From Neobacillus niacini (GTDB lineage Bacteria; Bacillota; Bacilli; Bacillales; Cytobacillaceae): DNA of 64,000 nt. The translations under genes and the position numbers were made by a program. This document shows, one piece after another, positions 53,639 through 62,642 of this stretch. Below the pieces are notes generated by a model, which worked only from the letters and a program-made list of their open reading frames with translations, ran no database searches and was not told where the DNA came from. Each line of letters begins with the position of its first letter. The first letter of the stretch is position 1. The stretch is from the NCBI RefSeq assembly GCF_030817595.1, contig NZ_JAUSZN010000001.1:2364001-2428000 (forward strand). The letters run 5' to 3'.

Positions 53639-54448
53639 TTATACTGTCGCTGTCCTCATCAAACCTGATTGATATAAGAATTTAACCGTAATTTCCCCTG
53701 GCGAGACCCAATCGAAGCCGCTTAGCTGGCAGCTCTCTACTCCTCATCTGAGAAGTCCCATGGTCCTTTTCGTCCCTGAAAGGATCTCCACTTGATAAAG
53801 GCCGGGTTTCGGCATGATATATTTACGATCAGTGTAAAGCGCTTTCATTAACATTCCTTCTAAACATCCACGAATCTCATAAGGTTTTCCTAAATAATGC
53901 GGGATTAGATGAACATCACCGTCACGAATCAATTTTCGAATCAGTGTGGAACTGATCTTTTGATGATTTCTTGTTTTTTTAGAAATAACGGTTACTTTAA
54001 ATAAACCACCATTACTATATTGAGGTAAGGAATCGACATCCCCCTGGGCTTTATAGCCAAAGGAGAAGTCGAAGCCTACGACAACATGTTTCGCATGAAG
54101 TCCAACAATATATTTCTTGATAAAATCATCAGCTGGAAGGGTGGCAAATGGAAGATTGAAATTCATGACAAAAATTTTGTCTGCACCAAAAGCAGAGATT
54201 CTCTCCAGCTTCGAATCCAGTGGAGTAATATATCTCCGATCGGTCTCACGTTTAATGATCTCATCTGGATGCGGATCAAAGGTCATCACAGTGAACTTCA
54301 ACCCCATCTCTTTAGCGATTGACTTCGCCTGCTGCAGTAAGGATTGATGACCGAGATGAACACCATCAAAAAAGCCTAATGCCATGACATGCGGTTCATT
54401 CATCTTAAACACAGCATCCAGTGAGTGAGTCATGTATTCAATATCCAA
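53639..54448 (-). pseudogene. FAD-synthetase-like protein (RibF N-domain), shortened by an in-frame TGA
   Basis: TTG 54448 follows GAAGGTGA. The 234 residues before TGA 53744-53746 have the nucleotidyltransferase motifs GFFDGVHLGHQ and KISSTLIRKLI of RibF/FAD synthetase. The frame continues after the TGA for 34 codons (GVESCQLSGFDWVSPGEITV, then FLYQSGLMRTATV) to TAA 53639, completing a plausible riboflavin-kinase-like end. So a nonsense change has probably removed the C-terminus. The FAD synthetase core is intact and may still work. It would supply FAD to the hydroxylase upstream. Confidence 0.75.
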
Positions 54449-54514
54449 GTTGCTTCACCTTCCCCATTTCGTTAATTTTCCAGCTCTCATCTTCTTTGAA
54501 TACTGTACTGTGTA

Positions 54515-54528
54515 TTGTGTATACACAA
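54515..54528. promoter_or_regulatory. Palindrome, candidate GntR operator
   Basis: TTGTGTATACACAA is a perfect palindrome upstream of the FAD-synthetase-like gene. It shares the GTATAC core with the 22-bp palindrome in front of the GntR gene at 59180, suggesting a second promoter of the same regulon. Confidence 0.6.
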
Positions 54529-54599
54529 AAATTTAAAAAAATTCTTTTAAAAGCTATACCCTATTTCTAGCTTGATAAAGATATAGCTCCTTTTCACCC

Positions 54600-54947
54600 T
54601 TATTGGCCTTTGGCATAATAGCGCACTTCAAATATTTTACAACCATTCGGAGATATCCATGGACCATGTTTCATCCCTGGAGGACGACAAGCAACAGCAC
54701 CGGCTTTGAACTCTTCATCCAATTCCAGATCAATAATCGATCCTTCAATAATATACAGCTCTTCCCAAAAATCATGAAGTTGCACACCATTTGGAGAAGT
54801 ATCGGTGCCAGGTTCAAACTGAAGAATACGAGTCGCTACCGGACTGCCTGGAATTTGTGCAATCACCCTTTGCGATAGACCTTTTACCGGAAAATGTTCC
54901 ACTTCAAAATTGGTATAATCTGTGAATTCTAACTCTCTTTTACCCAT
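54600..54947 (-). CDS. Cupin-domain protein
   Basis: The 115-residue single cupin has motif 1 in QLHDFWEELYIIEGSIIDLE and motif 2 in RPPGMKHGPW. It resembles ChrR-like and small aromatic-ring dioxygenase cupins, which use a metal ion. ATG 54947 lies 1 bp after the DUF2848 stop, so the two are coupled. In a cluster with an aromatic hydroxylase it could be a ring-cleaving or isomerising enzyme; this is inference. Confidence 0.82.
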   Translation of the reverse strand: MGKRELEFTDYTNFEVEHFPVKGLSQRVIAQIPGSPVATRILQFEPGTDTSPNGVQLHDFWEELYIIEGSIIDLELDEEFKAGAVACRPPGMKHGPWISPNGCKIFEVRYYAKGQ

Positions 54948-54948
54948 C

Positions 54949-55623
54949 TTAAACCACCTCAGAATCGATTAAAATTTTTGTTTGATACGATAATTCTAGT
55001 TTTCTATCATTTCGAGCATCGTATAATTCTGCTCGAAATTCCTCTCCGAATAGAAATTCATTTGATAGAATCGGAAGAGTACCACAAAATAAGGCTGTTT
55101 CAGAAGTGCTATAACCGCGGGCTTCCACAATTTCTAAAAGCTCCTTCGGCGATAAAAAAGCCGCCAGCTTTCCAGATTGATATAAATGCTCTTCCCCATT
55201 AACGGAATACCAGCTCTTCAATTCAATCTCATCCCAATGATCTTCAATACTGCTTAAAGGCCATAACTCTTTTGAAATCGGCTTGGCACAGACTTGTTTT
55301 GATTTTTGTACCGATGTTGCTTCCAACACGCGATCCGTATGGTCACTTCCAATCCCCACATACCATTCTCCTTGGATATGAAGTAATACCACCTCTGCCT
55401 CACCACTGCCATCGTTCTGAACAGTAGAGACAACTTTTTCTGTACTGAGCAATTCCGGGGATAGCTGATAGATCATTGGCACAGCTTTAGGAGCAGCCAC
55501 ACCTATTTTTTCTAACTCTTCAATATGGGCTTTTAGTGCAGCCTGATCTTTTGCCGTGTAACCGGCAATGATAAAGTTTTGTGGTTCCCAAGTAATTTCT
55601 TTCCCATTTACATAAAAATTCAT
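54949..55623 (-). CDS. DUF2848 protein (fumarylacetoacetate-hydrolase-like)
   Basis: ATG 55623 (MNFYVNGKEITWEPQNFIIA) is preferred, after GGAG; a GTG at 55635 overlaps that site. The 224-residue protein shows GYTAKDQAALKAHIEELEKIG, VLLHIQGEWYVGIGSDHTDR and ETALFCGTLPIL, the DUF2848 pattern, related to the FAH fold that hydrolyses C-C bonds in ring-fission products. It lies between the nitrilase and cupin genes. Confidence 0.78.
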   Translation of the reverse strand: MNFYVNGKEITWEPQNFIIAGYTAKDQAALKAHIEELEKIGVAAPKAVPMIYQLSPELLSTEKVVSTVQNDGSGEAEVVLLHIQGEWYVGIGSDHTDRVLEATSVQKSKQVCAKPISKELWPLSSIEDHWDEIELKSWYSVNGEEHLYQSGKLAAFLSPKELLEIVEARGYSTSETALFCGTLPILSNEFLFGEEFRAELYDARNDRKLELSYQTKILIDSEVV

Positions 55624-55647
55624 TGGTGTTAGCACTCCTTTCCGGTA

Positions 55648-56418
55648 TTATAAAACGCGATGCTTTAATTGCGGGAAATCTTCTCTAATGACACTAATCT
55701 CTTCCAAGTCTATCTCCGTTGTTAAGATGGTCTCCTTTTCACCAGCTTGTGCAATCACGACACCCCATGGATCGACCACTTGGCTATGCCCTCCCAATAA
55801 AACGCCCTGACTTTTCCCGACACAGTTACTGGAGATGAGAAAACATTGATTTTCTAAGGCTCTGGCTACATTAAACAGCTTCCAGTGTTCAAGTCGCTGA
55901 TGTGGCCAAGCGGAAGTGACTAATAAAATCTCTGCACCAAGGTCAACTTGCTTACGATAAAGCTCCGGGAATCGCAGGTCATAGCACGTCGATAATCCTA
56001 CTTTTCCAAAAGGTGTCTCAACCACCGTAATCTCTGATCCGCGGGTAAGCAATTTCCCTTCCTGTGAACCATATTGGAACAGATGAATCTTCCGATAACT
56101 TCCGATGACCTCTCCTTCTGGATTAATCAAGATACTGGTATTAAAGTAGTCCTCTCCCGCCTTTTCCACAAAGCTTCCGGCAAAAAGGTGAACTTGTAAA
56201 GATTTGGCCATTTGCGAAAATTCCTGAACAAATGGACCATCGATTTCTTCTGCTTCCTCCACGTAACGGTCAAAAGCAAAATATCCCGTTGCCCAAATTT
56301 CCGGCATTATGATTAAGTCGTAACCTTTCATCTCGACTAACATGTTTTTTACTTTTTGAATACGTTCTTGTTTAGATTCATGGTCTTTAATTTCTAGTTG
56401 AATCGAACCAATTTTCAC
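55648..56418 (-). CDS. Nitrilase-superfamily carbon-nitrogen hydrolase (omega-amidase-like)
   Basis: The 256-residue protein has the Glu-Lys-Cys triad: Glu in IIMPEIWATGYF, Lys in GSYRKIHLFQYG and Cys in GLSTCYDLRFPELYR. It starts at GTG 56418 with AGGAGGG 8 bp upstream. Closest in pattern are YafV/omega-amidase-type enzymes that hydrolyse amides of small acids. In this cluster it may release ammonia from an amide intermediate. Confidence 0.88.
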   Translation of the reverse strand: MKIGSIQLEIKDHESKQERIQKVKNMLVEMKGYDLIIMPEIWATGYFAFDRYVEEAEEIDGPFVQEFSQMAKSLQVHLFAGSFVEKAGEDYFNTSILINPEGEVIGSYRKIHLFQYGSQEGKLLTRGSEITVVETPFGKVGLSTCYDLRFPELYRKQVDLGAEILLVTSAWPHQRLEHWKLFNVARALENQCFLISSNCVGKSQGVLLGGHSQVVDPWGVVIAQAGEKETILTTEIDLEEISVIREDFPQLKHRVL

Positions 56419-56456
56419 CCAAATACCCTCCTGTTTAAAAATTCGGAAAACTACAT

Positions 56457-57917
56457 TTATACTAAACTCTCTTTTGGAATGCTATATCCATCTAAACACT
56501 TCGCAGCTAATGCTTCTGCTTCTTGATATCCGTAATTTCGATAAGAATAACCTTTTGCCACAAATGGAGCACCCGCATAAAACATTTCATACTGCTGATG
56601 ACGTCCGCCAAACTCACTGCCAATTACATCCCAGGCAAGCTTGAATAATTGAACCTTCTCCTCATAGTTCACTGTTGCGGAACGAATATACTTTTGCATA
56701 TCCTCCTTCGTTTCTGGGTTAACCAGCTCTTCAAACGAAGATGGTACCTGCAGAACCCCGCCGCCAACAAGCTCTCTAAAAATCGCAATTACTTTTGGAT
56801 ACAATTCACTTTGCAATCCCATTGCTCCATATAAGAACCGTGGGTTAGGAACGGCTGTACCGTTTTTATCAATCGTGCATTCATACTCAGACGCAAGGAG
56901 CAGCCCTTCGGCAGTCACCGCAAGCGAGGCCAGTTCTCCGAGTTTTTCCTGAACAGCTGGAATTTTATCAATTCCATTGGCAGCAGCAATTTTCTTTGCC
57001 AAACCGATGACAAATTTCAGCTTGCTGGTAAATCGGGTTTGAGCTTGGCTATTTCCTAATTTGTGAGCTGGTGTATCTTGAAATTGTGCACGAACAAGAT
57101 CAATATCTTTATAGATGAACACATGCTCCCATGGAATAAACACATCATCAAAGACAACTAATGCATCACTCTCGTCATATCTGGTGGAGAGCGGATAATC
57201 AAAGGTGCTAGGTTTGTCAACGGCATAGCTTGGGCGTGGATAAAGCTTTAATCCTGCTGCATTCATTGGCACTACAAAAGATACAGCGTAGGTCTCATCC
57301 CCCGGGCGAAGCGGTGTAATACAGCTGACAAATAAATAATTCGATACGGCGGCACCTGTTCCGAGCATTTGCGAGCCTCTGATGACAATTCCATCTTCTC
57401 TTTCTTCATAAACTCCAGTAGCCAGGAATTTTTCCTCTTGTTCATGGGATGCTTTGCTGCGATCAATTTGTGGAGGGATAATGACATAAGATAGATATAA
57501 ATCATTATCTCTAGCAAACTTATAAAAATTTACTGCATTATCTTTCAATTTTGGAAGTCCCCGTTCAAATACTTCAGGAGAGCTTGCGAACCCTGCAAAA
57601 AAGGAGGCAACATGGTCCGGAGACCGTCCCACAAATCCATATGTAGAATCAGACCACGTTTTAATCGCTTCACGGCGGTCCCTTAAATCATTCCTGCTTT
57701 TTGGAATCATGTAAATCTTATTTGCTAGCGTTCCGTCTTCTGTTTTATAAATCATTTTATTCTTTTCATCTGAAGCAATATCATAAAGGTTAGCAATGGT
57801 TTGGGTGATACCCTTGAAAGCCGGATGTGTCGTTACATCGTCTACTCTTTTTCCTCCAATATAGATACTTCTATTATCCCTAATCGACTCTAAATATTCT
57901 TTACCTGTTCTAACCAC
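56457..57917 (-). CDS. 4-hydroxyphenylacetate 3-hydroxylase-family monooxygenase (HpaB type)
   Basis: The 486-residue protein starts at GTG 57917 after AGAGGAAG. It has HpaB features: RTGKEYLESIRDNRSIYIGG, the FAD/substrate segments GFVGRSPDHVASFF, RGSQMLGTGAAVSNYLFV, DDVFIPWEHVF and FGGRHQQYEMFYAG. It ortho-hydroxylates phenols using reduced FAD made by a partner reductase; the PNPOx-like gene directly behind the GntR gene may be that partner. The phenolic substrate is not known; 4-hydroxyphenylacetate itself is only one option. Confidence 0.9.
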   Translation of the reverse strand: MVRTGKEYLESIRDNRSIYIGGKRVDDVTTHPAFKGITQTIANLYDIASDEKNKMIYKTEDGTLANKIYMIPKSRNDLRDRREAIKTWSDSTYGFVGRSPDHVASFFAGFASSPEVFERGLPKLKDNAVNFYKFARDNDLYLSYVIIPPQIDRSKASHEQEEKFLATGVYEEREDGIVIRGSQMLGTGAAVSNYLFVSCITPLRPGDETYAVSFVVPMNAAGLKLYPRPSYAVDKPSTFDYPLSTRYDESDALVVFDDVFIPWEHVFIYKDIDLVRAQFQDTPAHKLGNSQAQTRFTSKLKFVIGLAKKIAAANGIDKIPAVQEKLGELASLAVTAEGLLLASEYECTIDKNGTAVPNPRFLYGAMGLQSELYPKVIAIFRELVGGGVLQVPSSFEELVNPETKEDMQKYIRSATVNYEEKVQLFKLAWDVIGSEFGGRHQQYEMFYAGAPFVAKGYSYRNYGYQEAEALAAKCLDGYSIPKESLV

Positions 57918-57951
57918 TATGAATCTTCCTCTCTATTAAAAAATGATAGAT

Positions 57952-58404
57952 TTAAAGATTAAAAACAGCCTCTTTAACTTCGTTATCCAGCTTCTTGATC
58001 AGTGATTCTTTGTAGGTTTTGATAAATTGCGGCTTTTGGGTAATTTGTGCTCCATAAAAGGTAATATCCCGAAGATCCTGTACTTCAATTTCAATAATAG
58101 CCATCTTTAAGGTCATATCTTGGGTTTTCTCCACTCTGACTCTCGCAGGACCTGATATTGAGTAAACGCTTTCATGCTCGATAAAACTTAATGTGATTTC
58201 ACTATCATCATTCACGGCTTCCACAATTTTCGATTTACAGTCTACCGCAAATCGTACGGTCTTACTATCGATGGCAAACACCCAAGATAAGGCGGTGGAT
58301 ATGACTTTGCCCAAGCTTTTGCTGTATGTATGGCAAAAGACCAAGGTTTGCCCTTGAAGCAATTCTTCCATTTCTTGGCTCAAGGCCGATTCTACCGTTT
58401 TCAT
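57952..58404 (-). CDS. Pyridoxamine-5'-phosphate-oxidase-like flavin protein
   Basis: The 150-residue protein has a split-barrel FMN-binding pattern (TALSWVFAIDSKTVRFAVD, ITLSFIEHESVYSISGPARV). It lies between the GntR regulator and the HpaB-type oxygenase, 34 bp before the latter. Members act as flavin reductases or bind FMN/F420; here it is the natural candidate for the reductase component, since no HpaC-type gene is visible. Confidence 0.75.
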   Translation of the reverse strand: MKTVESALSQEMEELLQGQTLVFCHTYSKSLGKVISTALSWVFAIDSKTVRFAVDCKSKIVEAVNDDSEITLSFIEHESVYSISGPARVRVEKTQDMTLKMAIIEIEVQDLRDITFYGAQITQKPQFIKTYKESLIKKLDNEVKEAVFNL

Positions 58405-58462
58405 GTTTTTCGCCCTTTCTTTGTTTTATTAAAAACCCTATTTCTAGGAAAAGCCCTAGAAA

Positions 58463-59134
58463 TTAGGAGTTCTCTAAATAAGTTAAAGTTTCTTTTGTAT
58501 TATTTAAATGATTTAAAACTTCGGCTGAAGCAAGCTCTGCATTTCCCATTTCTATAGCCTGGATAATCTCGCTGTGTTCTTTAATTACGTTTTTCATTCT
58601 TCCTTTTTTGCTGACCGCTTTAAGTCCCATGAGCTGAGTTAGATTATGGAGATTTTGTAATACTTCTTCTATGATGCCAAAGTTTGCCAATCTTGTTAGA
58701 GAAAGATGAAATTCATGGTCCAGTTCAATAAACCTGATAGCATCATCATTGTGTAATGCTTCCTCCTGCTGCTCAACAATTAGTCTTAAGACCTTTAGCT
58801 GATCAGGAGAGGTAATTACCTCTGTTAGTTTTTTCACCACTTGTGTTTCAATCGAACTACGAAGTAAAAAAATTTCATTTTGTTCTTCAGGTGTAATTTC
58901 TCTTACTGTTACTCCTTTTCGTGGAATTAAAACGAGTAACCCTTCTTTTACTAAATCTTGCAGAGCAGCTCTTACTGGCGTTCTTGAAGTATTTAACGTT
59001 TCTGCCAATTGAACCTCTGTAAATATTTGGTCTGAGGACATACCGCCAAAAAGAATCGCCTTTTTAATTTGCTTATAAACCTTATCTTGTGTTGTTATCT
59101 CTTTCTTAATTGGTTTTAAACTTACTCCTTTCAT
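58463..59134 (-). CDS. GntR-family regulator with FCD effector domain
   Basis: ATG 59134 (MKGVSLKPIKKEITTQDKVY) is preferred because GGTGGAG lies just upstream; longer frames at 59209 enter the operator. The 223-residue protein has the winged HTH (FTEVQLAETLNTSRTPVRAAL, VTVREITPEEQ) and an all-helical FCD domain (DHEFHLSLTRLANFG, EHSEIIQAIEMGN) that binds an acid with a metal. It is the first gene of the cluster and sits under a palindrome overlapping its own promoter. Confidence 0.92.
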   Translation of the reverse strand: MKGVSLKPIKKEITTQDKVYKQIKKAILFGGMSSDQIFTEVQLAETLNTSRTPVRAALQDLVKEGLLVLIPRKGVTVREITPEEQNEIFLLRSSIETQVVKKLTEVITSPDQLKVLRLIVEQQEEALHNDDAIRFIELDHEFHLSLTRLANFGIIEEVLQNLHNLTQLMGLKAVSKKGRMKNVIKEHSEIIQAIEMGNAELASAEVLNHLNNTKETLTYLENS

Positions 59135-59179
59135 AACTTCTCCACCTTCTTTCATGATACTTGTGAAAATTCTGAATTT

Positions 59180-59223
59180 TGTATTATGTATACATAATAC
59201 ATTACACACAATTCAAAGGTCAA
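59180..59223 (-). promoter_or_regulatory. Promoter and 22-bp palindromic operator of the GntR-headed cluster
   Basis: A perfect 22-bp palindrome with core ATTATGTATACATAAT spans 59180-59201. On the minus strand TTGACC (59218-59223), an 18-bp spacer and TATTAT (59194-59199) form the promoter, so the operator covers the -10. Binding would repress both the regulator and the genes behind it. Confidence 0.82.
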
Positions 59224-59393
59224 CTAGTTTTTAAAAAATATTTATATTAATTTGAATATTCATCCTAAATTTCATCAAGGGGGCGAAGGACAAAAACGGT
59301 TAGAAAACTCTAGAAATGTCTTTAATCAAGCTTTAGAAACCATATTCCTCGACTAACCTCTACATACAACCAATAACTTTAACATGGAATAAG

Positions 59394-59418
59394 AAAAACC
59401 AGGCAAAATCGCCCGGTC
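59394..59418 (-). terminator. Terminator of the gene-remnant stretch
   Basis: GACCGGGC and GCCTGGT with TTTTTC on the minus strand form a rho-independent terminator between the HPr/nitrilase remnant and the GntR gene. Confidence 0.72.
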
Positions 59419-59457
59419 CTTTCGGTTTGAGAATATCCGATAATTTGTACTCTACAC

Positions 59458-59705
59458 CTATTTGTTAGCCAATAAAGCTTTTTTTATTCCCTTTTTAACA
59501 GTAGAAGGTTTCGGAAGCATTTCCGTTTGTAATAGAGGACCATATGTGTCGACACGACGGTCCCTAAAGAATTGTAGGATTTTCCTCGTATTTTCAATTT
59601 CTTTTAAATCAATGTCTTGAACGATAATTCCTTCTTCATCATTTATTTTTACTTCTTCTCCCTTTCTAATTGCTAATAACATAACACCCATAATACTTTT
59701 ACCAG
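59458..59705 (-). pseudogene. Chimeric remnant: HPr-like segment joined to a nitrilase C-terminus
   Basis: The minus strand first reads GKSIMGVMLLAIRKGEEVKI, typical of the middle of HPr/Crh phosphocarriers (KSIMGVMSL), then IIVQDIDLKEIENTRKILQF and FRDRRVDTYGPLL, typical of the C-terminus of carbon-nitrogen hydrolases. Neither half is complete. It is an accidental fusion of two gene fragments, though a start ATG at 59691 keeps it open for 77 residues. Confidence 0.6.
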
Positions 59706-59910
59706 CACCAATCTTCCTTCTTTAAGACATCGTCATAGTTTTCAAGTATGATATTAAAACTCTCCATCCTGCTTACTCCACGTAAACGGTTGTTTATATT
59801 TTCATCAAATTGAATATTTAATTTGTTTGCTATAGCTTTCCATGCTTCATATATTGATCTGGATGACAAATGACTCCGTCTAAATCAAATATAATTGCAC
59901 TATATTTCAT
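59699..59910 (-). pseudogene. Beta-phosphoglucomutase (HAD) N-terminal remnant
   Basis: From ATG 59910 it reads MKYSAIIFDLDGVICHPDQY, the HAD motif with nucleophile Asp. After a frame change it continues YEAWKAIANKLNIQFDENIN and RLRGVSRMESFNIILENYDD, the cap domain of beta-phosphoglucomutases. It ends abruptly and about two thirds of the gene is missing. Confidence 0.72.
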
Positions 59911-59981
59911 TTTATTTTCCTCCGAAATTAAAACAAATGGGTGAAAAGCATTAGAATCACCCATTCAAATATAATTTGATT

Positions 59982-60126
59982 TTAATATCTTGTATCTTCC
60001 CTCCCACAGAAGGCATCAACCGGACTCTTTCCTTTAAACTCTGAACGTCCCATTAATTTGTCTATCAAACTCTCAAGTACAAATTCATTGTTTGTGTAGG
60101 CATTGACATAGGCCTGTAACAAAACT
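59982..60126 (-). pseudogene. GH3 (NagZ-like) C-terminal remnant
   Basis: The minus strand encodes AYVNAYTNNEFVLESLIDKL and MGRSEFKGKSPVDAFCGRED followed by TRY and TAA at 59982. This resembles the C-terminal tail of Bacillus GH3 N-acetylglucosaminidases. The rest of the gene is absent. With the two neighbouring remnants it marks a deleted sugar locus. Confidence 0.6.
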
Positions 60127-60164
60127 ACTTATGGAACCCTAGAACAATTAAATCATGGAATTTA

Positions 60165-61376
60165 TTATCCTATGGCTCCTATTGAATGAGGATCTTTCTT
60201 TGCCCTTACTCGATTAATGATAAAAAGTCCAAACATTAATATAAATGCCGCACAAACCAACACGCTGGGAATAATGAAGATTCGAGGATGGTAACCAGGA
60301 ATTAAAAATGGTAGAAAATAACCGATCAAAGCCGCTGTCTGAGATAAGAAAACATATAAGCTTGAACCAAATCCAATACGGGTATTAAACATGCGCTGTA
60401 CATACCCCATCGCTACCCCGTACAAAACAGAGACGAAGAAGGAATAAAGGGGCTGAACGAGAAAGAACACCCAAATCGGCGGATTCACAGAGTACAATAT
60501 ATATGTTGTTAGAGCACATAAGCTGCCGATAATTATCACCGGTTTACTACCGAATTTATTTGCCCAATATCCAGCAACCGTCATAAAGAGTAATTCAAAA
60601 ACTGCCTGAATACTCCACAAGTAAGACATTAGCTGCGGTTCTTTAAACAATTGAAAGACCACTAGCGGCAAATAGAGTCCTCGTAATGAGTCAGCACATG
60701 CGAGCAAAAGAAGAGCAAAAAGCATCACAAGGGAGAATGCTTCACCTTTTACAGATGAAATTGATGCTGGTTCTACATACTCTTTGTAAAATATAAGAAC
60801 GACAAACAATGTTAAATATCCCAAAAAGTTCCCCCACAGGACACTTTTAAAATTGCCAATGATATATAAATTCGCTCCTACTAGCAATCCAGTAAAAAAA
60901 CCTACACTTAACATGGCGCGAAGCCAGATTTGCGCCATTTCATAAATGTCAGGGGCAATCGTCATAAAATGATTTCGGGCCATTGCAAAAAACTGGCCCA
61001 TTATGAGTCCAGATGGTGCAACAGCAAAAATCATACCAATCAATGTTTCCACATAGGTTATCGCATTCATATAAATGAGTAACCCGGTCATACAAAGGAT
61101 ACAGGCAAAGATAGGTAGGGGCTTCTTGCGCTTAATCATGTCGCTGATTATACCAATCAGAATGGTCGTAACCATGTTTAGCAATAACGAAATCGAAAAA
61201 ATCGAGACGATTTCAATTTGGGATAAACCGATTTCATCACGCATATAGACGGCGTTCATTGGAGCCAATATACCTGTTCCAATGCCATACAAAAAAATAC
61301 CAATAAGAAGTATCCACGCTCCTTTGATTTTCAAAAATAATTTAAATTCAGTCATTATTGTCACTTTTTTCATCAC
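60165..61376 (-). CDS. Sugar-efflux-type MFS transporter (SetA/SetB-like)
   Basis: The roughly 400-residue protein has twelve helices with GIFLYGIGTGILAPMNAVYM, GIISDMIKRKKPLPIF and PSGLIMGQFFAMARNHF, as in the sugar efflux transporter family. The exact start is uncertain (ATG or GTG codons at 61355-61376 behind GTAGGTG). It may export excess or non-metabolisable sugars beside the dehydrogenase/isomerase pair. Confidence 0.82.
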   Translation of the reverse strand: MMKKVTIMTEFKLFLKIKGAWILLIGIFLYGIGTGILAPMNAVYMRDEIGLSQIEIVSIFSISLLLNMVTTILIGIISDMIKRKKPLPIFACILCMTGLLIYMNAITYVETLIGMIFAVAPSGLIMGQFFAMARNHFMTIAPDIYEMAQIWLRAMLSVGFFTGLLVGANLYIIGNFKSVLWGNFLGYLTLFVVLIFYKEYVEPASISSVKGEAFSLVMLFALLLLACADSLRGLYLPLVVFQLFKEPQLMSYLWSIQAVFELLFMTVAGYWANKFGSKPVIIIGSLCALTTYILYSVNPPIWVFFLVQPLYSFFVSVLYGVAMGYVQRMFNTRIGFGSSLYVFLSQTAALIGYFLPFLIPGYHPRIFIIPSVLVCAAFILMFGLFIINRVRAKKDPHSIGAIG

Positions 61377-61506
61377 CTACCCAGGTAATAGTTTTTTATA
61401 GTCTACCTTTTTATATTGAATTCATGACCAGCTAGGCTATAACCCTTTTTGCAATATGGTCTTCCAGAAGGAGTAAAACAACGACTTAAAACATTTCCTG
61501 CCTTCT

Positions 61507-61543
61507 AAAAAGAGACCATGATAAAAACTTGTCATGGTCTCTT
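61507..61543 (-). terminator. Terminator of the Gfo/Idh/MocA operon
   Basis: AAAAAGAGACCATGA and TCATGGTCTCTT form a 12-bp perfect stem with a T run on the minus strand, just after the stop at 61562. Confidence 0.88.
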
Positions 61544-61561
61544 CTTCCACTATATTCCACT

Positions 61562-62623
61562 TTAGTCAAACGAAATTTCAATCCCTTTTTCACTGGACTC
61601 ATAAATTCCACATAAAATCTTCATCATCTCTAAGCCATCTTCCACTGGACTTAAGGTCTCTGTTTCACCTAGACAGGTTAATACAAAGTGATCAATTTCA
61701 TTTTGGAAGCCTTGAACGAAGTCAAAGGTTAACGAATCTACCTGAGGAGTAGCGTTCAAAATTGTATTATGCTTTTCCGTGATAATGGATAATTCTGGTT
61801 CAACTTCTACCCCTCCCTTTTCTCCATATAGTTTGACGGTAATTTCATCTTTTTTTGCATGAAGGGTGAAACTCACGTCTACCATTAAAGAAGCGCCATT
61901 TTCAAAACGGATCAAGGCATTTGCCATGTCTTCAACCGTATTTTTTTCTGGATCATAGTCTGCTGCTTTGTAGAATGATAGATTTTTAACATTAGAGCGG
62001 TTCCCTAGTTTATAATATGTATTCCCAGTGATGCTCTTAACTTTTGGTTTCCCCATTAAATACCAGCATATATCTATCACGTGTACACCAATATCAATTA
62101 AAGGACCCCCTCCTGATCTTTCTTTATCTGAGAACCATCCACCTGGATTCCCTAATCTTCTTAAACATGATGCCTTCGCATAATAAATCTCACCAAGTTC
62201 ATCCGCATCAATAAACTCTTTTAATAGCTTTGTATTTGATGCATATCTTCTAACAAAACCAACTTGAAGAACTTTTCCGGTTTGTTTAACCGTTTCTTGA
62301 ATTTTCTTTGCCTCTTCTACAGTGGTACATAATGGCTTTTCTACTAGAACGTGTTTCCCTGCGTTTAATGCTGCAATGGCGATTTCCGCATGAGAGTTGT
62401 TCCATGTACATATACTCACGGCATCAATCTCTTTATCGGCTAGTAATGAAGGATAATCTCCATAAAAGGTTGCTGCACCATATTGTTTTGCTTTTTCTTC
62501 AGCTCTTTCTTCATTCATATCACAAACGGCATATAACTCGACTCTTTCATTTTTTACATAAGACTGCAAATGCATATCCGAGATTGAACCAGCACCGATT
62601 ACTCCTATTTTTAGTTTACCCAT
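61562..62623 (-). CDS. Gfo/Idh/MocA-family sugar oxidoreductase
   Basis: The 353-residue protein has the Rossmann motif KIGVIGAGSISDMH, HVLVEKPLCTTVEEA with the catalytic Lys, and GGGPLIDIGVHVIDI with the conserved His. It starts at ATG 62623, 20 bp after the TIM-barrel isomerase. It is similar to the enzyme at 17749 but clearly distinct. It oxidises or epimerises a sugar or cyclitol with NAD(P); the substrate is not evident. Confidence 0.92.
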   Translation of the reverse strand: MGKLKIGVIGAGSISDMHLQSYVKNERVELYAVCDMNEERAEEKAKQYGAATFYGDYPSLLADKEIDAVSICTWNNSHAEIAIAALNAGKHVLVEKPLCTTVEEAKKIQETVKQTGKVLQVGFVRRYASNTKLLKEFIDADELGEIYYAKASCLRRLGNPGGWFSDKERSGGGPLIDIGVHVIDICWYLMGKPKVKSITGNTYYKLGNRSNVKNLSFYKAADYDPEKNTVEDMANALIRFENGASLMVDVSFTLHAKKDEITVKLYGEKGGVEVEPELSIITEKHNTILNATPQVDSLTFDFVQGFQNEIDHFVLTCLGETETLSPVEDGLEMMKILCGIYESSEKGIEISFD

Positions 62624-62642
62624 TCCTTATTCTCCCCTTCTA

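Noticed and set aside
53830..53850. A cre-like AAAGCGCTTTCA inside the FAD-synthetase-like gene
   Set aside because: It lies within coding sequence and its outer bases do not fit the 14-bp consensus.
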